64,000 nt of DNA from Paracoccaceae bacterium (GTDB taxonomy: Bacteria; Pseudomonadota; Alphaproteobacteria; Rhodobacterales; Rhodobacteraceae), in the NCBI GenBank assembly GCA_027489355.1, contig JAIXZY010000012.1, positions 1 to 64,000 of the forward strand, read 5' to 3'. The notes under the pieces were generated by a model. It saw nothing but the letters and a program-made list of their open reading frames with translations, did not search any database and was not told the origin of the DNA. The first letter of the stretch is position 1. Every line of letters starts with the position of its first letter. The position numbers and the translations under genes are program-made. Below, in pieces: positions 8,637 to 16,744 of the stretch.

Positions 8637-9509
8637 ATGCATCCCGCGCCATCGGTCATCCTGTTTTCCACCCTCTCGGGCCTGGGGTTCGGCTTTCTCG
8701 CCTTCCTCGGCTGGGGAGCGCTTTTGCCGTCAGGCGGGGCAGCTTTCTCCCTCTGGGGCCTTGGCTACGGGCTGGCGGTCGCGGGTCTTTTCGCCTCGAC
8801 CTTCCACCTCGGCAATCCGAAGAACGCGCTGAAGGCCTTCACTCAATGGCGCAGCAGTTGGCTGTCCCGCGAGGCCTGGGCCTCGGTCGCCACGCTTCTC
8901 ATCCTCGCCCCCGTGGCCCTGTCCGACATCTTCGACCTCGAGCTGCCGCGCATCGTCGGCCAGATCGGCGGCACTCTGGCGATCCTCACCGTCCTGACCA
9001 CCGCGATGATCTATACACAGATCAAGGCCGTGCCGCGCTGGCACCACTGGCTCACGCCGGTCATGTTCCTGACCTTTGCGCTGGCCGGGGGAGCCATGCT
9101 CTCCGGCTGCGCCTTGGCGCCGGTGCTGCTGCTTGCGGTGGGGGCGGTGCTCGTCGCCGTCTGGCAGGTCGGAGACCAGGCCTTTGCCAAGGCTGGCCAG
9201 ACGCTCGGCACCGCGACCGGCCTCGACCGGCTGGGGACGCCCTCGGTCCTTGATCCGGCCCATACGGCGGGAAACTACCTCAAGCGCGAGATGATCTTCG
9301 TAGTGGGCCGGAAACACGCGGCGAAGCTGCGGAAGATCGCGCTGGCGCTTTCAGCCCTCCTTCCGGCGCTGGTCCTTCTCCTCCCGCTGGGAGTCTACAG
9401 CATCGCGCTGGCCGCCGTTCTCCACCTTGCCGGAGCCCTTGCCGCCCGCTGGCTCTTCTTCGCGGAGGCAGAACATGTCGTGGCACTTTACTACGGCGCG
9501 CGGGGATGA
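8637..9509 (+). CDS. soeC: Sulfite dehydrogenase membrane anchor SoeC (DmsC-like)
   Basis: 290 aa with about eight hydrophobic segments, resembling the DmsC/NrfD-like anchor that binds SoeAB and donates electrons to quinone. The loop after the second segment (STFHLGNPKNALKAF, then QWRSSWLSREAW) is the DmsC family signature. Start ATG abuts the soeB stop with no gap, so it is the third coupled subunit. It ends 12 bp before the phosphomutase gene, which could be co-transcribed but has no functional link that can be seen. DmsC of a different oxidoreductase is the alternative if SoeA is misassigned. Confidence 0.88.
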   Translation: MHPAPSVILFSTLSGLGFGFLAFLGWGALLPSGGAAFSLWGLGYGLAVAGLFASTFHLGNPKNALKAFTQWRSSWLSREAWASVATLLILAPVALSDIFDLELPRIVGQIGGTLAILTVLTTAMIYTQIKAVPRWHHWLTPVMFLTFALAGGAMLSGCALAPVLLLAVGAVLVAVWQVGDQAFAKAGQTLGTATGLDRLGTPSVLDPAHTAGNYLKREMIFVVGRKHAAKLRKIALALSALLPALVLLLPLGVYSIALAAVLHLAGALAARWLFFAEAEHVVALYYGARG

Positions 9510-9521
9510 TCCTGTCGGCCC

Positions 9522-10877
9522 ATGAGCGCGTTCAAGACCTATGACATCCGCGGCCGTCTCGGAACGGACCTGACCGAAGCCATCGCCCACCGGATCGCCC
9601 GGGCCTTCGCGGTCGTTACCGGTGCACAGGCCGTGGTGCTGGCGCGGGATTGCCGGGAAAGTTCGCCCGCGCTGGCCGATGCCGTGGCGGCGGGGCTGGT
9701 GGCGCAGGGCGTTCGCGTGCTGGACCTCGGGATGGCGGGGACCGAGGAGATGTATTTCGCCACCGCCCATCTGGGGGCAGGGGGCGGGATCTGCGTCACC
9801 GCCTCGCACAATCCGCGCGAATACAACGGGATGAAACTGGTCGGACGCGGCGCCATTCCGCTGCCGGATGCCGACTTCGCCCGCATCCGCAGCCTGACCG
9901 AATCCGGTGACGTCCTTTCCCCGGCTGCAGGCGGATCGCGCGAGGATTGGTCCTCCGTCCGCGCCGCCTACGTGGAGCATGTGGCGAGCTTCGTAGGGGC
10001 CGGCGATCTTGGCCCGTTGCGCATCGTGATGAATGCGGGCAACGGGGCGGCAGGTCCGACGCTCGATGCGCTGGCGGACGGACTTGCGCGCTGCGGTCAG
10101 CACGTCGACCTCATCCGTCTGCATCACGAACCGGACGGGAGTTTTCCGAACGGGATCCCGAACCCGCTGCTGCCCGAAAACCGCCCCGTGACTGCACAGG
10201 CCGTCCGGCGGGCGCAGGCCGATTTCGGGGTGGCGTTCGACGGGGACTTCGACCGCTGCTTCCTGTTCGACGGCGACGGCAATTTCGTCGACGGCGAGCA
10301 TGTGGTGGCGCTGTTGGCATCGGCGCACCTGGCCTTGCAGCCCGGCGCAACGATCGTCCACGACCCTCGCGTCGTCTGGGCGGTGCAGGATGCCGTCCGC
10401 AAGGGGGGAGGACGGTCGGTCCTTGCCCCGACAGGGCACGTCTTTCTCAAGGCCGCGATGCGCCGCGAAGGCGCGGTCTACGGCGGCGAGATGAGCGCGC
10501 ACCACTATTTCCAGGGCTTCATGTATTGCGACTCCGGGATGATACCCTGGGTGAAGGTTGCCGAGCTTCTGTCGCATCGGGGACAGAGCCTGACCGACCT
10601 TGTCGGTGCCATGCGGCGCGACTTCCCCTCATCCGGCGAGATCAACTTCCGCGTCGCCGACCTTCCCGCCGTCGTGGCCCGCGTCAAGGCGGCGCTGGAG
10701 CCGGAGGCCCGGTCGACGGACCGCACTGACGGCCTAAGCCTCGATTTCGGGGACTGGCGGATGAACCTGCGCGCCTCGAACACCGAGCCGCTCCTGCGGC
10801 TGAACGTCGAGGCGCGCGGAGACGCGGGTCTGGTGGCCAGTGGCGTGGCCCGCGTTCAGGCGCTGATCGAGGGCTGA
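9522..10877 (+). CDS. Phosphomannomutase/phosphoglucomutase (alpha-D-phosphohexomutase)
   Basis: 451 aa. Interconverts hexose 1- and 6-phosphates, supplying sugar nucleotides for polysaccharide or lipopolysaccharide. Four-domain phosphohexomutase signatures are present in order: catalytic phosphoserine loop VTASHNP (Ser95), metal-binding loop DGDFDR (240-245), sugar-recognition loop with GGEMSAHHYF, and C-terminal phosphate-binding loop RASNTEP. The GEMS-A-H motif is the CpsG/AlgC type, so mannose and/or glucose phosphates are likely substrates. It follows soeC by 12 bp without a clear terminator, so it may be read from the sulfonate operon, though its function is unrelated. Specificity is not decidable from sequence alone. 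Confidence 0.9.
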   Translation: MSAFKTYDIRGRLGTDLTEAIAHRIARAFAVVTGAQAVVLARDCRESSPALADAVAAGLVAQGVRVLDLGMAGTEEMYFATAHLGAGGGICVTASHNPREYNGMKLVGRGAIPLPDADFARIRSLTESGDVLSPAAGGSREDWSSVRAAYVEHVASFVGAGDLGPLRIVMNAGNGAAGPTLDALADGLARCGQHVDLIRLHHEPDGSFPNGIPNPLLPENRPVTAQAVRRAQADFGVAFDGDFDRCFLFDGDGNFVDGEHVVALLASAHLALQPGATIVHDPRVVWAVQDAVRKGGGRSVLAPTGHVFLKAAMRREGAVYGGEMSAHHYFQGFMYCDSGMIPWVKVAELLSHRGQSLTDLVGAMRRDFPSSGEINFRVADLPAVVARVKAALEPEARSTDRTDGLSLDFGDWRMNLRASNTEPLLRLNVEARGDAGLVASGVARVQALIEG

Positions 10878-10880
10878 CCC

Positions 10881-11060
10881 TCACGCCGAAACGGCGGCAC
10901 CGGTCGATTTGCGCAGGATCGGCCAGCCGCGGCGGAAGACTGGGATCGGCGGCAGATCCTCGGCCATCGCCTGCAACCGGCTTTCGCGCTGCTGCAGGCG
11001 GGCGATTTCTGCGCGGATCTCCGCCAGTTCATCGGCGAGTGTCAGACGGGAAGCGGCCAT
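10881..11060 (-). CDS. Small coiled-coil protein, 59 aa
   Basis: Unrecognised small protein encoded opposite and just after the phosphomutase (stop codons 3 bp apart). A very strong ribosome-binding site (AAAGGAGGA at 11066-11074 on the minus strand) stands 5 nt before the ATG at 11060, which makes this a real gene. Residues 6-34 are an amphipathic, heptad-like helix (LADELAEIRAEIARLQQRES), predicted coiled coil; the tail is basic and proline-containing (PPIPVFRRGWPILRKS). The upstream in-frame extension seen to 12026 is a shadow of the membrane-protein gene on the other strand. No signal peptide, no membrane span; function unknown. Confidence 0.75.
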   Translation of the reverse strand: MAASRLTLADELAEIRAEIARLQQRESRLQAMAEDLPPIPVFRRGWPILRKSTGAAVSA

Positions 11061-11210
11061 CTTGGTCCTCCTTTGTTCTTCCCCGCCAGCATCCATGCGA
11101 TTCCTGAAGACTTCGCTAAGTGACAGAACGAAGGCAGATTGTTTCTGCCTGGGCGGCTTGTCTTGCGTCGGCGGCAGGCGCACCCTGATCGGGCTTGCAG
11201 GGTGGGTAAC

Positions 11211-12155
11211 ATGTGGGAACTCAGTGTGATCCGGGCGCTGGGGCTGCTGCTGCGGACCTTGCCCCTTGGTGTCTGTCGGGCAGCAATCTGTCTGGCGATT
11301 GCCGGCGGACTGGTGGCTGCCGCAGGGATCGGTGCGGCCCTTGGTCAGGCCGCTTTCGGACTGGGTGAGGACCGGACGGCGGCGGGTTGGGGGGCTCTTC
11401 TGGGCCTCGGATTCGGCGTCATCACGTTCCGTCTCTTGCGGGGCCGGCTGCTTTGGCCGCTGACGGCGGCGCAGATCGCGGCGATGGTCGAACTTCTGGA
11501 CCGGCGCCCAATGCCGATCGGTCGCGGACAGGTTGCCCAGGCCCGCGCGCTGGTCCGCCAGCGGTTCGGCGACGCTCCGTCGTTGCGCGCGCTGGACCGG
11601 CTGGTCCGGGGCGTGATCCGCACGGCGACGGGTCTGGTGGACGGACTGCTGGTTGAACTGGTGCCGATCCCGGCCCTGGACCGCCTGGCGCGCGCGACGG
11701 GCAGCCACCTCGTCCTCACCCTCGACCTGATCGACGGCGCGATCCTGGCCCATGCGCTGCGCACCCGGTCCGAAAACGCCTGGGAGGCTGCACATGACGG
11801 TCTGGTGCTGTACACGCAGAATGCCCGGACCCTGCTGACCAATGCCTTCTGGCTGGCGCTGACCGGCTGGGTGCTGGCGGGGCTGTTGTTTCTTGCGACC
11901 CTCTCGGCGCTCGCCTCGCCGGTGTGGGTGCCGGGGGCGGGGCTTCTGCTTGCGGCGATCTTCGCCTGGGCGGTGAAGTCCGCAGTCTATGATCCCTTCG
12001 CTTTGGCCTGCCTGGTGCAGCTTCATCTGCGTCTGGCCGACGGCCAGGACCCACTGCCGGAATGGCGCGGCCGCCTGACCCAGGTCTCTGACAAGTTCCG
12101 CCAGCTTGGCGACCGCGCGCTTCGATGGACGGCAGTGGAGGCGCAGGACGCCTAG
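11211..12155 (+). CDS. Uncharacterised integral membrane protein
   Basis: 314 aa, not recognised as a characterised family. Two hydrophobic segments near the N-terminus (LGLLLRTLPLGVCRAAICLA, then a glycine-rich span) and two near the C-terminus (AFWLALTGWVLAGLLFLATL and a following segment) flank a central soluble, arginine-rich region of about 130 residues. The ATG at 11211 is preferred over an upstream in-frame ATG at 11139, whose extra residues are basic and unlike a membrane leader. A weak AGGGTGG precedes it. The gene stands alone between the coiled-coil gene and the PCMT-TolC pair. The C-terminal half ends in a soluble tail. Confidence 0.8.
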   Translation: MWELSVIRALGLLLRTLPLGVCRAAICLAIAGGLVAAAGIGAALGQAAFGLGEDRTAAGWGALLGLGFGVITFRLLRGRLLWPLTAAQIAAMVELLDRRPMPIGRGQVAQARALVRQRFGDAPSLRALDRLVRGVIRTATGLVDGLLVELVPIPALDRLARATGSHLVLTLDLIDGAILAHALRTRSENAWEAAHDGLVLYTQNARTLLTNAFWLALTGWVLAGLLFLATLSALASPVWVPGAGLLLAAIFAWAVKSAVYDPFALACLVQLHLRLADGQDPLPEWRGRLTQVSDKFRQLGDRALRWTAVEAQDA

Positions 12156-12266
12156 ACCCTATCCGGCAATCCCGCAAATCCATGAAAATGAACTGAAGGC
12201 CGGTTGCGGCACCCCGGCTTCTGTGGCAAGACTGGCCCAGAAGCCAATCAGACCGATGAGTTCAGA

Positions 12267-12920
12267 ATGAGCGAGTTCGCCACCCGCCGTGTGATGATGG
12301 TGGATACGCAGGTCCGCCCCTCGGACGTGACCAAGTTCCCGATCATCGACGCCATGCTGACCGTTCCTCGCGAAACCTTCGTGCCCGACGACAAGCGCGA
12401 GGCGGCTTATGTCGGCGAGAACCTGCCCCTGGCCCCCGGCCGTGTGGTGCTTGAGGCGCGGACGCTGGCAAAGCTTCTGGATGCGCTGGACGTGCAGCCC
12501 TCGGAACTGGTGCTGGACGTGGGCTGCGGGCTTGGCTACTCGGCCGCCGTGATCGCGCGCCTTGCCGAAACCGTTGTCGCCGTCGAGGAAGACGAAAGCC
12601 TTGCCGCCGATGCGCAGCGGCTTTTGTCGGAAGAGGGCGTGGACAATGCCGTGGTGATCGCCGGCAAGCTGGTCGAAGGCGCGGCGAAATGCGCGCCCTA
12701 TGACGTGATCACCATCGAAGGTGGCGTCGAAGATGTGCCCGCCGCGATCCTGGCGCAGCTGAAGGACGGTGGCCGGATCGGCGCAGTTTTCATGGACGGC
12801 GCGGTTGGAACGGCGCGCATCGGCTACAAGACGGGCGGCAGCCTGACCTGGCGCCCGGTGTTCAACGCGGCGGCCCCCGTGCTTCCGGGCTTTGCCCGGC
12901 CGCGGGGCTTTGCGCTCTAG
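12267..12920 (+). CDS. Protein-L-isoaspartate O-methyltransferase-like protein
   Basis: 217-aa class I SAM methyltransferase of the PCMT family. SAM-binding motif I is VLDVGCGLGYSA (from residue 82), followed by the acidic post-motif VVAVEEDE. The N-terminal region MVDTQVRPSDVT matches the short alphaproteobacterial PCMT-like proteins that are habitually encoded next to TolC. These proteins lack clear demonstration of isoaspartyl repair, so the substrate is uncertain. The ATG at 12267 is chosen because the family begins MSEFATRR; upstream in-frame sequence from 12204 has no support. It probably forms a transcription unit with tolC about 90 bp downstream. Confidence 0.85.
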   Translation: MSEFATRRVMMVDTQVRPSDVTKFPIIDAMLTVPRETFVPDDKREAAYVGENLPLAPGRVVLEARTLAKLLDALDVQPSELVLDVGCGLGYSAAVIARLAETVVAVEEDESLAADAQRLLSEEGVDNAVVIAGKLVEGAAKCAPYDVITIEGGVEDVPAAILAQLKDGGRIGAVFMDGAVGTARIGYKTGGSLTWRPVFNAAAPVLPGFARPRGFAL

Positions 12921-13013
12921 GCCGGGATGGCCCTGTCCGGCCGGGAACGACCCGACCGGACCACGAAGCAATGCCCGGCCGACCGGCTGCGGCCCAGGAT
13001 GAGGCGGGACAAG

Positions 13014-14387
13014 ATGCGTGGATGGCTTCTGTCGGTGATGGTGGTGCTGGTCGCGCTGGCGGCATCTCCGGGTGCAAGGGCCGAAACGCTCGCCGATGCG
13101 CTGGTCGCGGCCTACAAGAATTCGAACCTGCTTGACCAGAACCGCGCCGTGCTGCGCGCCGCCGACGAGGGCGTTGCCGAGGCTGTCGCGGCCCTGCGTC
13201 CTGTGGTCTCCTACACGATGCGGGGGTCCTGGCAGCGGGCCGACGTGTCGGGCCTGTTCGGGACTACCGTCCGTGAGGGGCTGTCCGCCGCGCTGACGCT
13301 CACCGCCGAGCTGACGATCTGGGATGCCGGGCGGCGGCGCCTGGGGATCGAGATCGCAAAGGAAAGCGTGCTGGCCACGCGACAGGCTCTGGTCGACGTG
13401 GAACAGAACGTGCTGCTGGCCGCGGTCCGCGCCTATGTGGATGTGCGGCTTGCGCAAGAGGTGGTCGCGCTGCGGCAGAACAACCTGCGGCTCATTACCC
13501 AGGAGCTTCGCGCGGCGCAGGACCGGTTCGACGTGGGCGAGATCACCCGCACGGACGTTTCCATCGCCGAGGCGCGACTGGCCGCATCGCGTGCAGCTCT
13601 GGCTTCCGCCGAAGGTCAGCTGATGATCGCGCGCGAGGCCTACAAGGCCGCGACGGGGGCCTATCCGGGTAACCTCGCCCCGCTGCCCAAGGCCCCGGCG
13701 CTGCCGCGCACGATGGAGGAAGCGCAGGCCGTGGCGCGGGGCACCCACCCGCTGATCCGTCAGGCCCAGCACCAGGTGACGGTCGCCGACCTCCAAGTCG
13801 ATGTCGCCGAGGCGAACCGCGCCCCCACCATCGGGCTTGGCGCCACGTTCAACGCTGACGACGACAACCTGGAGTCGCAGACCCTTGGCCTGACCATGAG
13901 CCAGACGATTTACGCCGGTGGCAAGCTTTCGGCCCTGCAGCGGCGCGCGATCGCTGGCAAGGACGCGGCCCGGGCCGCCCTGCAGCAGACCGCCGTGGGC
14001 GTGGTGCAGAACGTCGGCGTCGCCTGGGCGAACCTTGCCGTCGCTGCTGCGTCGATCGAAGCCTCGGACCTGCAGATCCGCGCCGCTCAGGCGGCCTTCG
14101 ACGGCGTGCGCGAAGAGGCTGCTGCCGGCACCCGCACCACGCTGGATGTCCTGGACGCCGAGCAGGAGTTGCTGGATGCCCGCAACGCCCGCCTTCAGGC
14201 CGAAGCGCAGCGTTACGTCGCGGTCTACCAGGTCCTTGCGACCATGGGCCTTCTGACCGTTGACCACCTTCAGCTGGGCATCCCGACCTACGACCCCGAG
14301 GCCTATTACGGCGCGGTTGAGAAGGCCCCCGCACATTCGGCACAGGGCAAGAAGCTGGACCGGATCCTGGAAAAGATCGGCAACTAG
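13014..14387 (+). CDS. tolC: TolC-family outer membrane efflux protein
   Basis: 457 aa. Outer-membrane channel for type I secretion and drug efflux. A signal peptide is visible (hydrophobic core LLSVMVVLVALAASP, cleavage after ARA before ETLADAL). Two OEP repeats follow: long alpha-helical stretches rich in A, E, Q and R, with TAELTIWDAGRRRLG and the second-repeat counterpart TMSQTIYAGGKLSALQRRAI marking the two beta-strand/helix junctions. ATG at 13014 is chosen because the signal peptide starts there and GAGG lies 9 nt before it; an in-frame ATG at 12999 and a farther one at 12927 would add a basic leader. Order PCMT-like, tolC, PopZ-like is a conserved alphaproteobacterial arrangement. Confidence 0.92.
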   Translation: MRGWLLSVMVVLVALAASPGARAETLADALVAAYKNSNLLDQNRAVLRAADEGVAEAVAALRPVVSYTMRGSWQRADVSGLFGTTVREGLSAALTLTAELTIWDAGRRRLGIEIAKESVLATRQALVDVEQNVLLAAVRAYVDVRLAQEVVALRQNNLRLITQELRAAQDRFDVGEITRTDVSIAEARLAASRAALASAEGQLMIAREAYKAATGAYPGNLAPLPKAPALPRTMEEAQAVARGTHPLIRQAQHQVTVADLQVDVAEANRAPTIGLGATFNADDDNLESQTLGLTMSQTIYAGGKLSALQRRAIAGKDAARAALQQTAVGVVQNVGVAWANLAVAAASIEASDLQIRAAQAAFDGVREEAAAGTRTTLDVLDAEQELLDARNARLQAEAQRYVAVYQVLATMGLLTVDHLQLGIPTYDPEAYYGAVEKAPAHSAQGKKLDRILEKIGN

Positions 14388-14483
14388 GCCGGCCTCCGCA
14401 GTCCAAGGTGAAATCTGTTGCTATGCCTGGGCTTGGGGCGGTAAGTTGACATGCAACGCAGTGCAAGCAGGCGGATGATCCCT

Positions 14484-15329
14484 ATGGCGGGGCCTCTGAG
14501 TTCTGAGGAAATCGAGGATGTCGTCTCCTCGGTCAGGCGGCTTGTGTCGAACGAACAATCGTCCCGCAAGCTCAGCCGCGATCTGAACGCCGAACGGCTG
14601 CTGCTGACGTCCGCCCTGCGCGTGGTGTCGGAAGCCAGCCCGCTGGCCCCGCTGATTCTGGACGAGAGGGTCGAAGAGCAGCCCGCTTCCCCCGATCCCG
14701 TGGTCGAGCCGGGGCCTGCCGAGGATGACGTCGACCTGATCGAGGCCGAGTGGGAGGATGAGCTCTGGCCCGAGCCCGAGGTGATCTCGCTTGGCGAGGT
14801 CGCGCTTGGTGCCGAGGAGGCAGAGGTTGTGCTGCCCTCGGCCGATGTGGCCGAAGATCTCGTCGCCGAAGCCGAAGCTCTGCCAGACGCCTGGTCCGAG
14901 GTTGGACCGGACTTTGTCGAGGACGAACCCATCCCCTTCGTGCCGCTGCGCCGCCGCGCCGAAAGTCTGGCCGCGCGTCTTGCAGCCGGTGCCGTTACCG
15001 AAGCGGAGCCCACGGAAGCCGCTCTTTCGACCGCAGAGGCGCTTCCGGCAGAGGTGCATCAGGATGCTCTGCCAGAGATCCCCGAACCTGAAGTGTCTGA
15101 AGCACCTGACGTGCCAGAAGCGCCCGCAGAACCTCGCCTCACGTCCGGGATCGTCGATGCCGACGGGACCGAGCTTGCGGTCCTGGATGAGGCGGCGCTG
15201 CAGGAAATCGTGCGCCAGATGATCCGCCACGAGCTGCAGGGTGACCTGGGCGAGCGGATCACCCGCAACGTGCGCAAGCTGGTGCGGGCCGAGATCAACC
15301 GCGCGCTGATCGCGCGCGACCTCGACTGA
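14484..15329 (+). CDS. Acidic PopZ-like protein (DUF2497-type organisation)
   Basis: 281 aa. A short conserved N-terminal helix (EEIEDVVSSVRRLVSNE) is followed by about 180 residues of disordered sequence very rich in E, A, P and V, and by a conserved C-terminal helical block (LDEAALQEIVRQMIRHELQG, then a basic stretch RNVRKLVRAEINRAL). This head - acidic linker - oligomerising helix layout is that of PopZ, the polar organiser of Alphaproteobacteria, and the position after tolC fits. Identity is inferred from architecture; direct sequence similarity to Caulobacter PopZ is weak. In-frame ATGs at 14451, 14475 and 14484 are all possible; 14484 places the conserved EIEDV helix where relatives have it. 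Confidence 0.7.
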   Translation: MAGPLSSEEIEDVVSSVRRLVSNEQSSRKLSRDLNAERLLLTSALRVVSEASPLAPLILDERVEEQPASPDPVVEPGPAEDDVDLIEAEWEDELWPEPEVISLGEVALGAEEAEVVLPSADVAEDLVAEAEALPDAWSEVGPDFVEDEPIPFVPLRRRAESLAARLAAGAVTEAEPTEAALSTAEALPAEVHQDALPEIPEPEVSEAPDVPEAPAEPRLTSGIVDADGTELAVLDEAALQEIVRQMIRHELQGDLGERITRNVRKLVRAEINRALIARDLD

Positions 15330-15345
15330 CGCTGACCCTGCACAA

Positions 15346-15371
15346 ATGAAAACGCGCCCCGCAGGGCGCGC
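15346..15371 (-). terminator. Rho-independent terminator of the minus-strand DUF6280-type gene
   Basis: Perfect 7-bp stem CGCGCCC/GGGCGCG (15353-15359 and 15364-15370) with a CGCA loop. Read on the minus strand it is followed by TTTTCATTT, so it serves the gene ending at 15396. On the plus strand no T-run follows. Confidence 0.75.
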
Positions 15372-15395
15372 ATCGGCGGTGCTGGACGGCGCGGT

Positions 15396-15722
15396 TCAGG
15401 CGGCTTCGGCCTGCTCCAGTTCCAGCGCGTGACGACGCTCGGATTCCTCGCGCGACAGCGCGACCGAAGTGCGGATGCCCTTGGCGACGAATTCCATCAG
15501 ACCCTTAACGACACGCTCGTTCGGGTCGATCCCGGCGCAGGACAGCACCTCACGGCCGTCGCGCGAACGCGCCCAGCGGGCGATCTGGTCCGGGCCGTTG
15601 CCATACTTCTTGTCGTCGGCAATGGCATCGTCCAAAGCCGCCAGAACCACGGCGGCAAAAAGCTTGCGTGCACGCTGGCCCTGCTCGAAGTTGAAGGCTG
15701 TGCTGTCGATGGTGTCACGCAT
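15396..15722 (-). CDS. DUF6280-type conserved protein
   Basis: 108-aa soluble protein with no signal peptide or membrane span. It looks like the short Rhodobacterales family listed as DUF6280; conserved-looking stretches are TAFNFEQGQRARKLFAAVVL and ARWARSRDGREVLSCAGIDP. Mostly helical, acidic at the N-terminus, ending in an E/R-rich helix. Function unknown. The ATG at 15722 has AAGGA in the preceding 12 nt, and a good hairpin-plus-T terminator follows the stop, so it is an independent monocistronic gene. The plus-strand frames across it are shadows. Confidence 0.8.
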   Translation of the reverse strand: MRDTIDSTAFNFEQGQRARKLFAAVVLAALDDAIADDKKYGNGPDQIARWARSRDGREVLSCAGIDPNERVVKGLMEFVAKGIRTSVALSREESERRHALELEQAEAA

Positions 15723-15937
15723 CTGATTTTCCTTTTTTCTTGCTCTTGTGTTTCGCGACGTCCGTGGGTTTTAGCGGTTTGAACACGATTCGGGCTGACT
15801 GGTTTTGGAATGACTGCTATGCGTCTGGTGCATGGCGCTTGCCCGGCAAAACTGTATCTAGTCGTCGAACCCGGACCTGCCCGCCGAAATATGGGGGAGG
15901 TCGTCGCAGTTTCAACCTTTGGTTAAGAAAATTTGCG

Positions 15938-16705
15938 TCAGGCGGAAGGGTCGGAGATGTGCAGGGTTGCACCTCCGGCCTTGAGGGGCCCGCCGGACCG
16001 GTCAAGCCGCAAATGGGCGAGTCCGCGACCCCCGGACTGGGTGAACAGCGTCCCAACTGGCCTGCCGTCCAGGGTAATCTCGGTACCGGGGGGCGCTGCC
16101 CCCTCGACCACGACCTGCACCAGACCCTTGCGCAGCTCGGTCTTGTGCTTCATCCGCGCGGTCACTTCCTGGCCGACATAACAGCCCTTGCGGAAGTCGA
16201 CGCCGTGCAGGCGCTCGAACCCGGCTTCCAGGATGTACGTGTCCTCCGGCAACAGTTCGATTCCGCTTTCCGGGATGACATGGTCTACCCGGATCGCATC
16301 CCAGTCGACCGGCGCGGCGGAGTACGGCTCAAGACCGTAGAGCCGCCACCCAAGGGCCGGATGGCGCGGATCGGGCAGGGCGCCTTCGGGGGCGGTGCCC
16401 AGTCCTCGGCTGACAGTCAACTGGGACGGTCCGATCTGCACCTGCGCCCGCAGCCGGTAGAGCGTCAGACGCCGCAGCGTGTCGGCGGCAAGGGGCGTGG
16501 CAATGTCGATCAGAAGCTGCCCGTCCGGCGTATGCACCACGAAGAAGTCGGCCAGATACTTGCCCTGCGGCGTCAGCAGCGCCGCCCAGACGATGCCGGG
16601 ACCCTTCTCCAGCGGGCGCATGTCGTTTGACACCAGCCCTTGCAGGAAGGTCAGGGCGTCCTTGCCGGTCAGCGTCCAGATCGTGCGGGAAAAGTCCTGG
16701 GTCAT
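15938..16705 (-). CDS. ygfZ: YgfZ/GcvT-family folate-binding protein
   Basis: 255 aa. YgfZ proteins bind tetrahydrofolate and help maintain certain iron-sulfur enzymes, notably MiaB-type radical-SAM proteins. The diagnostic motif KGCYVGQE is present (RKGCYVGQEVTARMKHKTEL), with the conserved Cys. The N-terminal part (LTGKDALTFLQGLVSNDM) matches the GcvT-like domain. Shorter than the E. coli protein (about 326 aa) but typical for alphaproteobacteria. It is followed (39 bp) by the ABC exporter gene on the same strand, with no functional link known. Symbol given by family. Confidence 0.9.
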   Translation of the reverse strand: MTQDFSRTIWTLTGKDALTFLQGLVSNDMRPLEKGPGIVWAALLTPQGKYLADFFVVHTPDGQLLIDIATPLAADTLRRLTLYRLRAQVQIGPSQLTVSRGLGTAPEGALPDPRHPALGWRLYGLEPYSAAPVDWDAIRVDHVIPESGIELLPEDTYILEAGFERLHGVDFRKGCYVGQEVTARMKHKTELRKGLVQVVVEGAAPPGTEITLDGRPVGTLFTQSGGRGLAHLRLDRSGGPLKAGGATLHISDPSA

Positions 16706-16744
16706 GGTGCGAAGTCTAGGCAGAGGCTTCGGGAAGCGGAAGCC

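Noticed and set aside
15353-15370. Terminator for the plus-strand PopZ-like gene
   Set aside because: The T-run follows only on the minus strand, so it belongs to the DUF6280-type gene.
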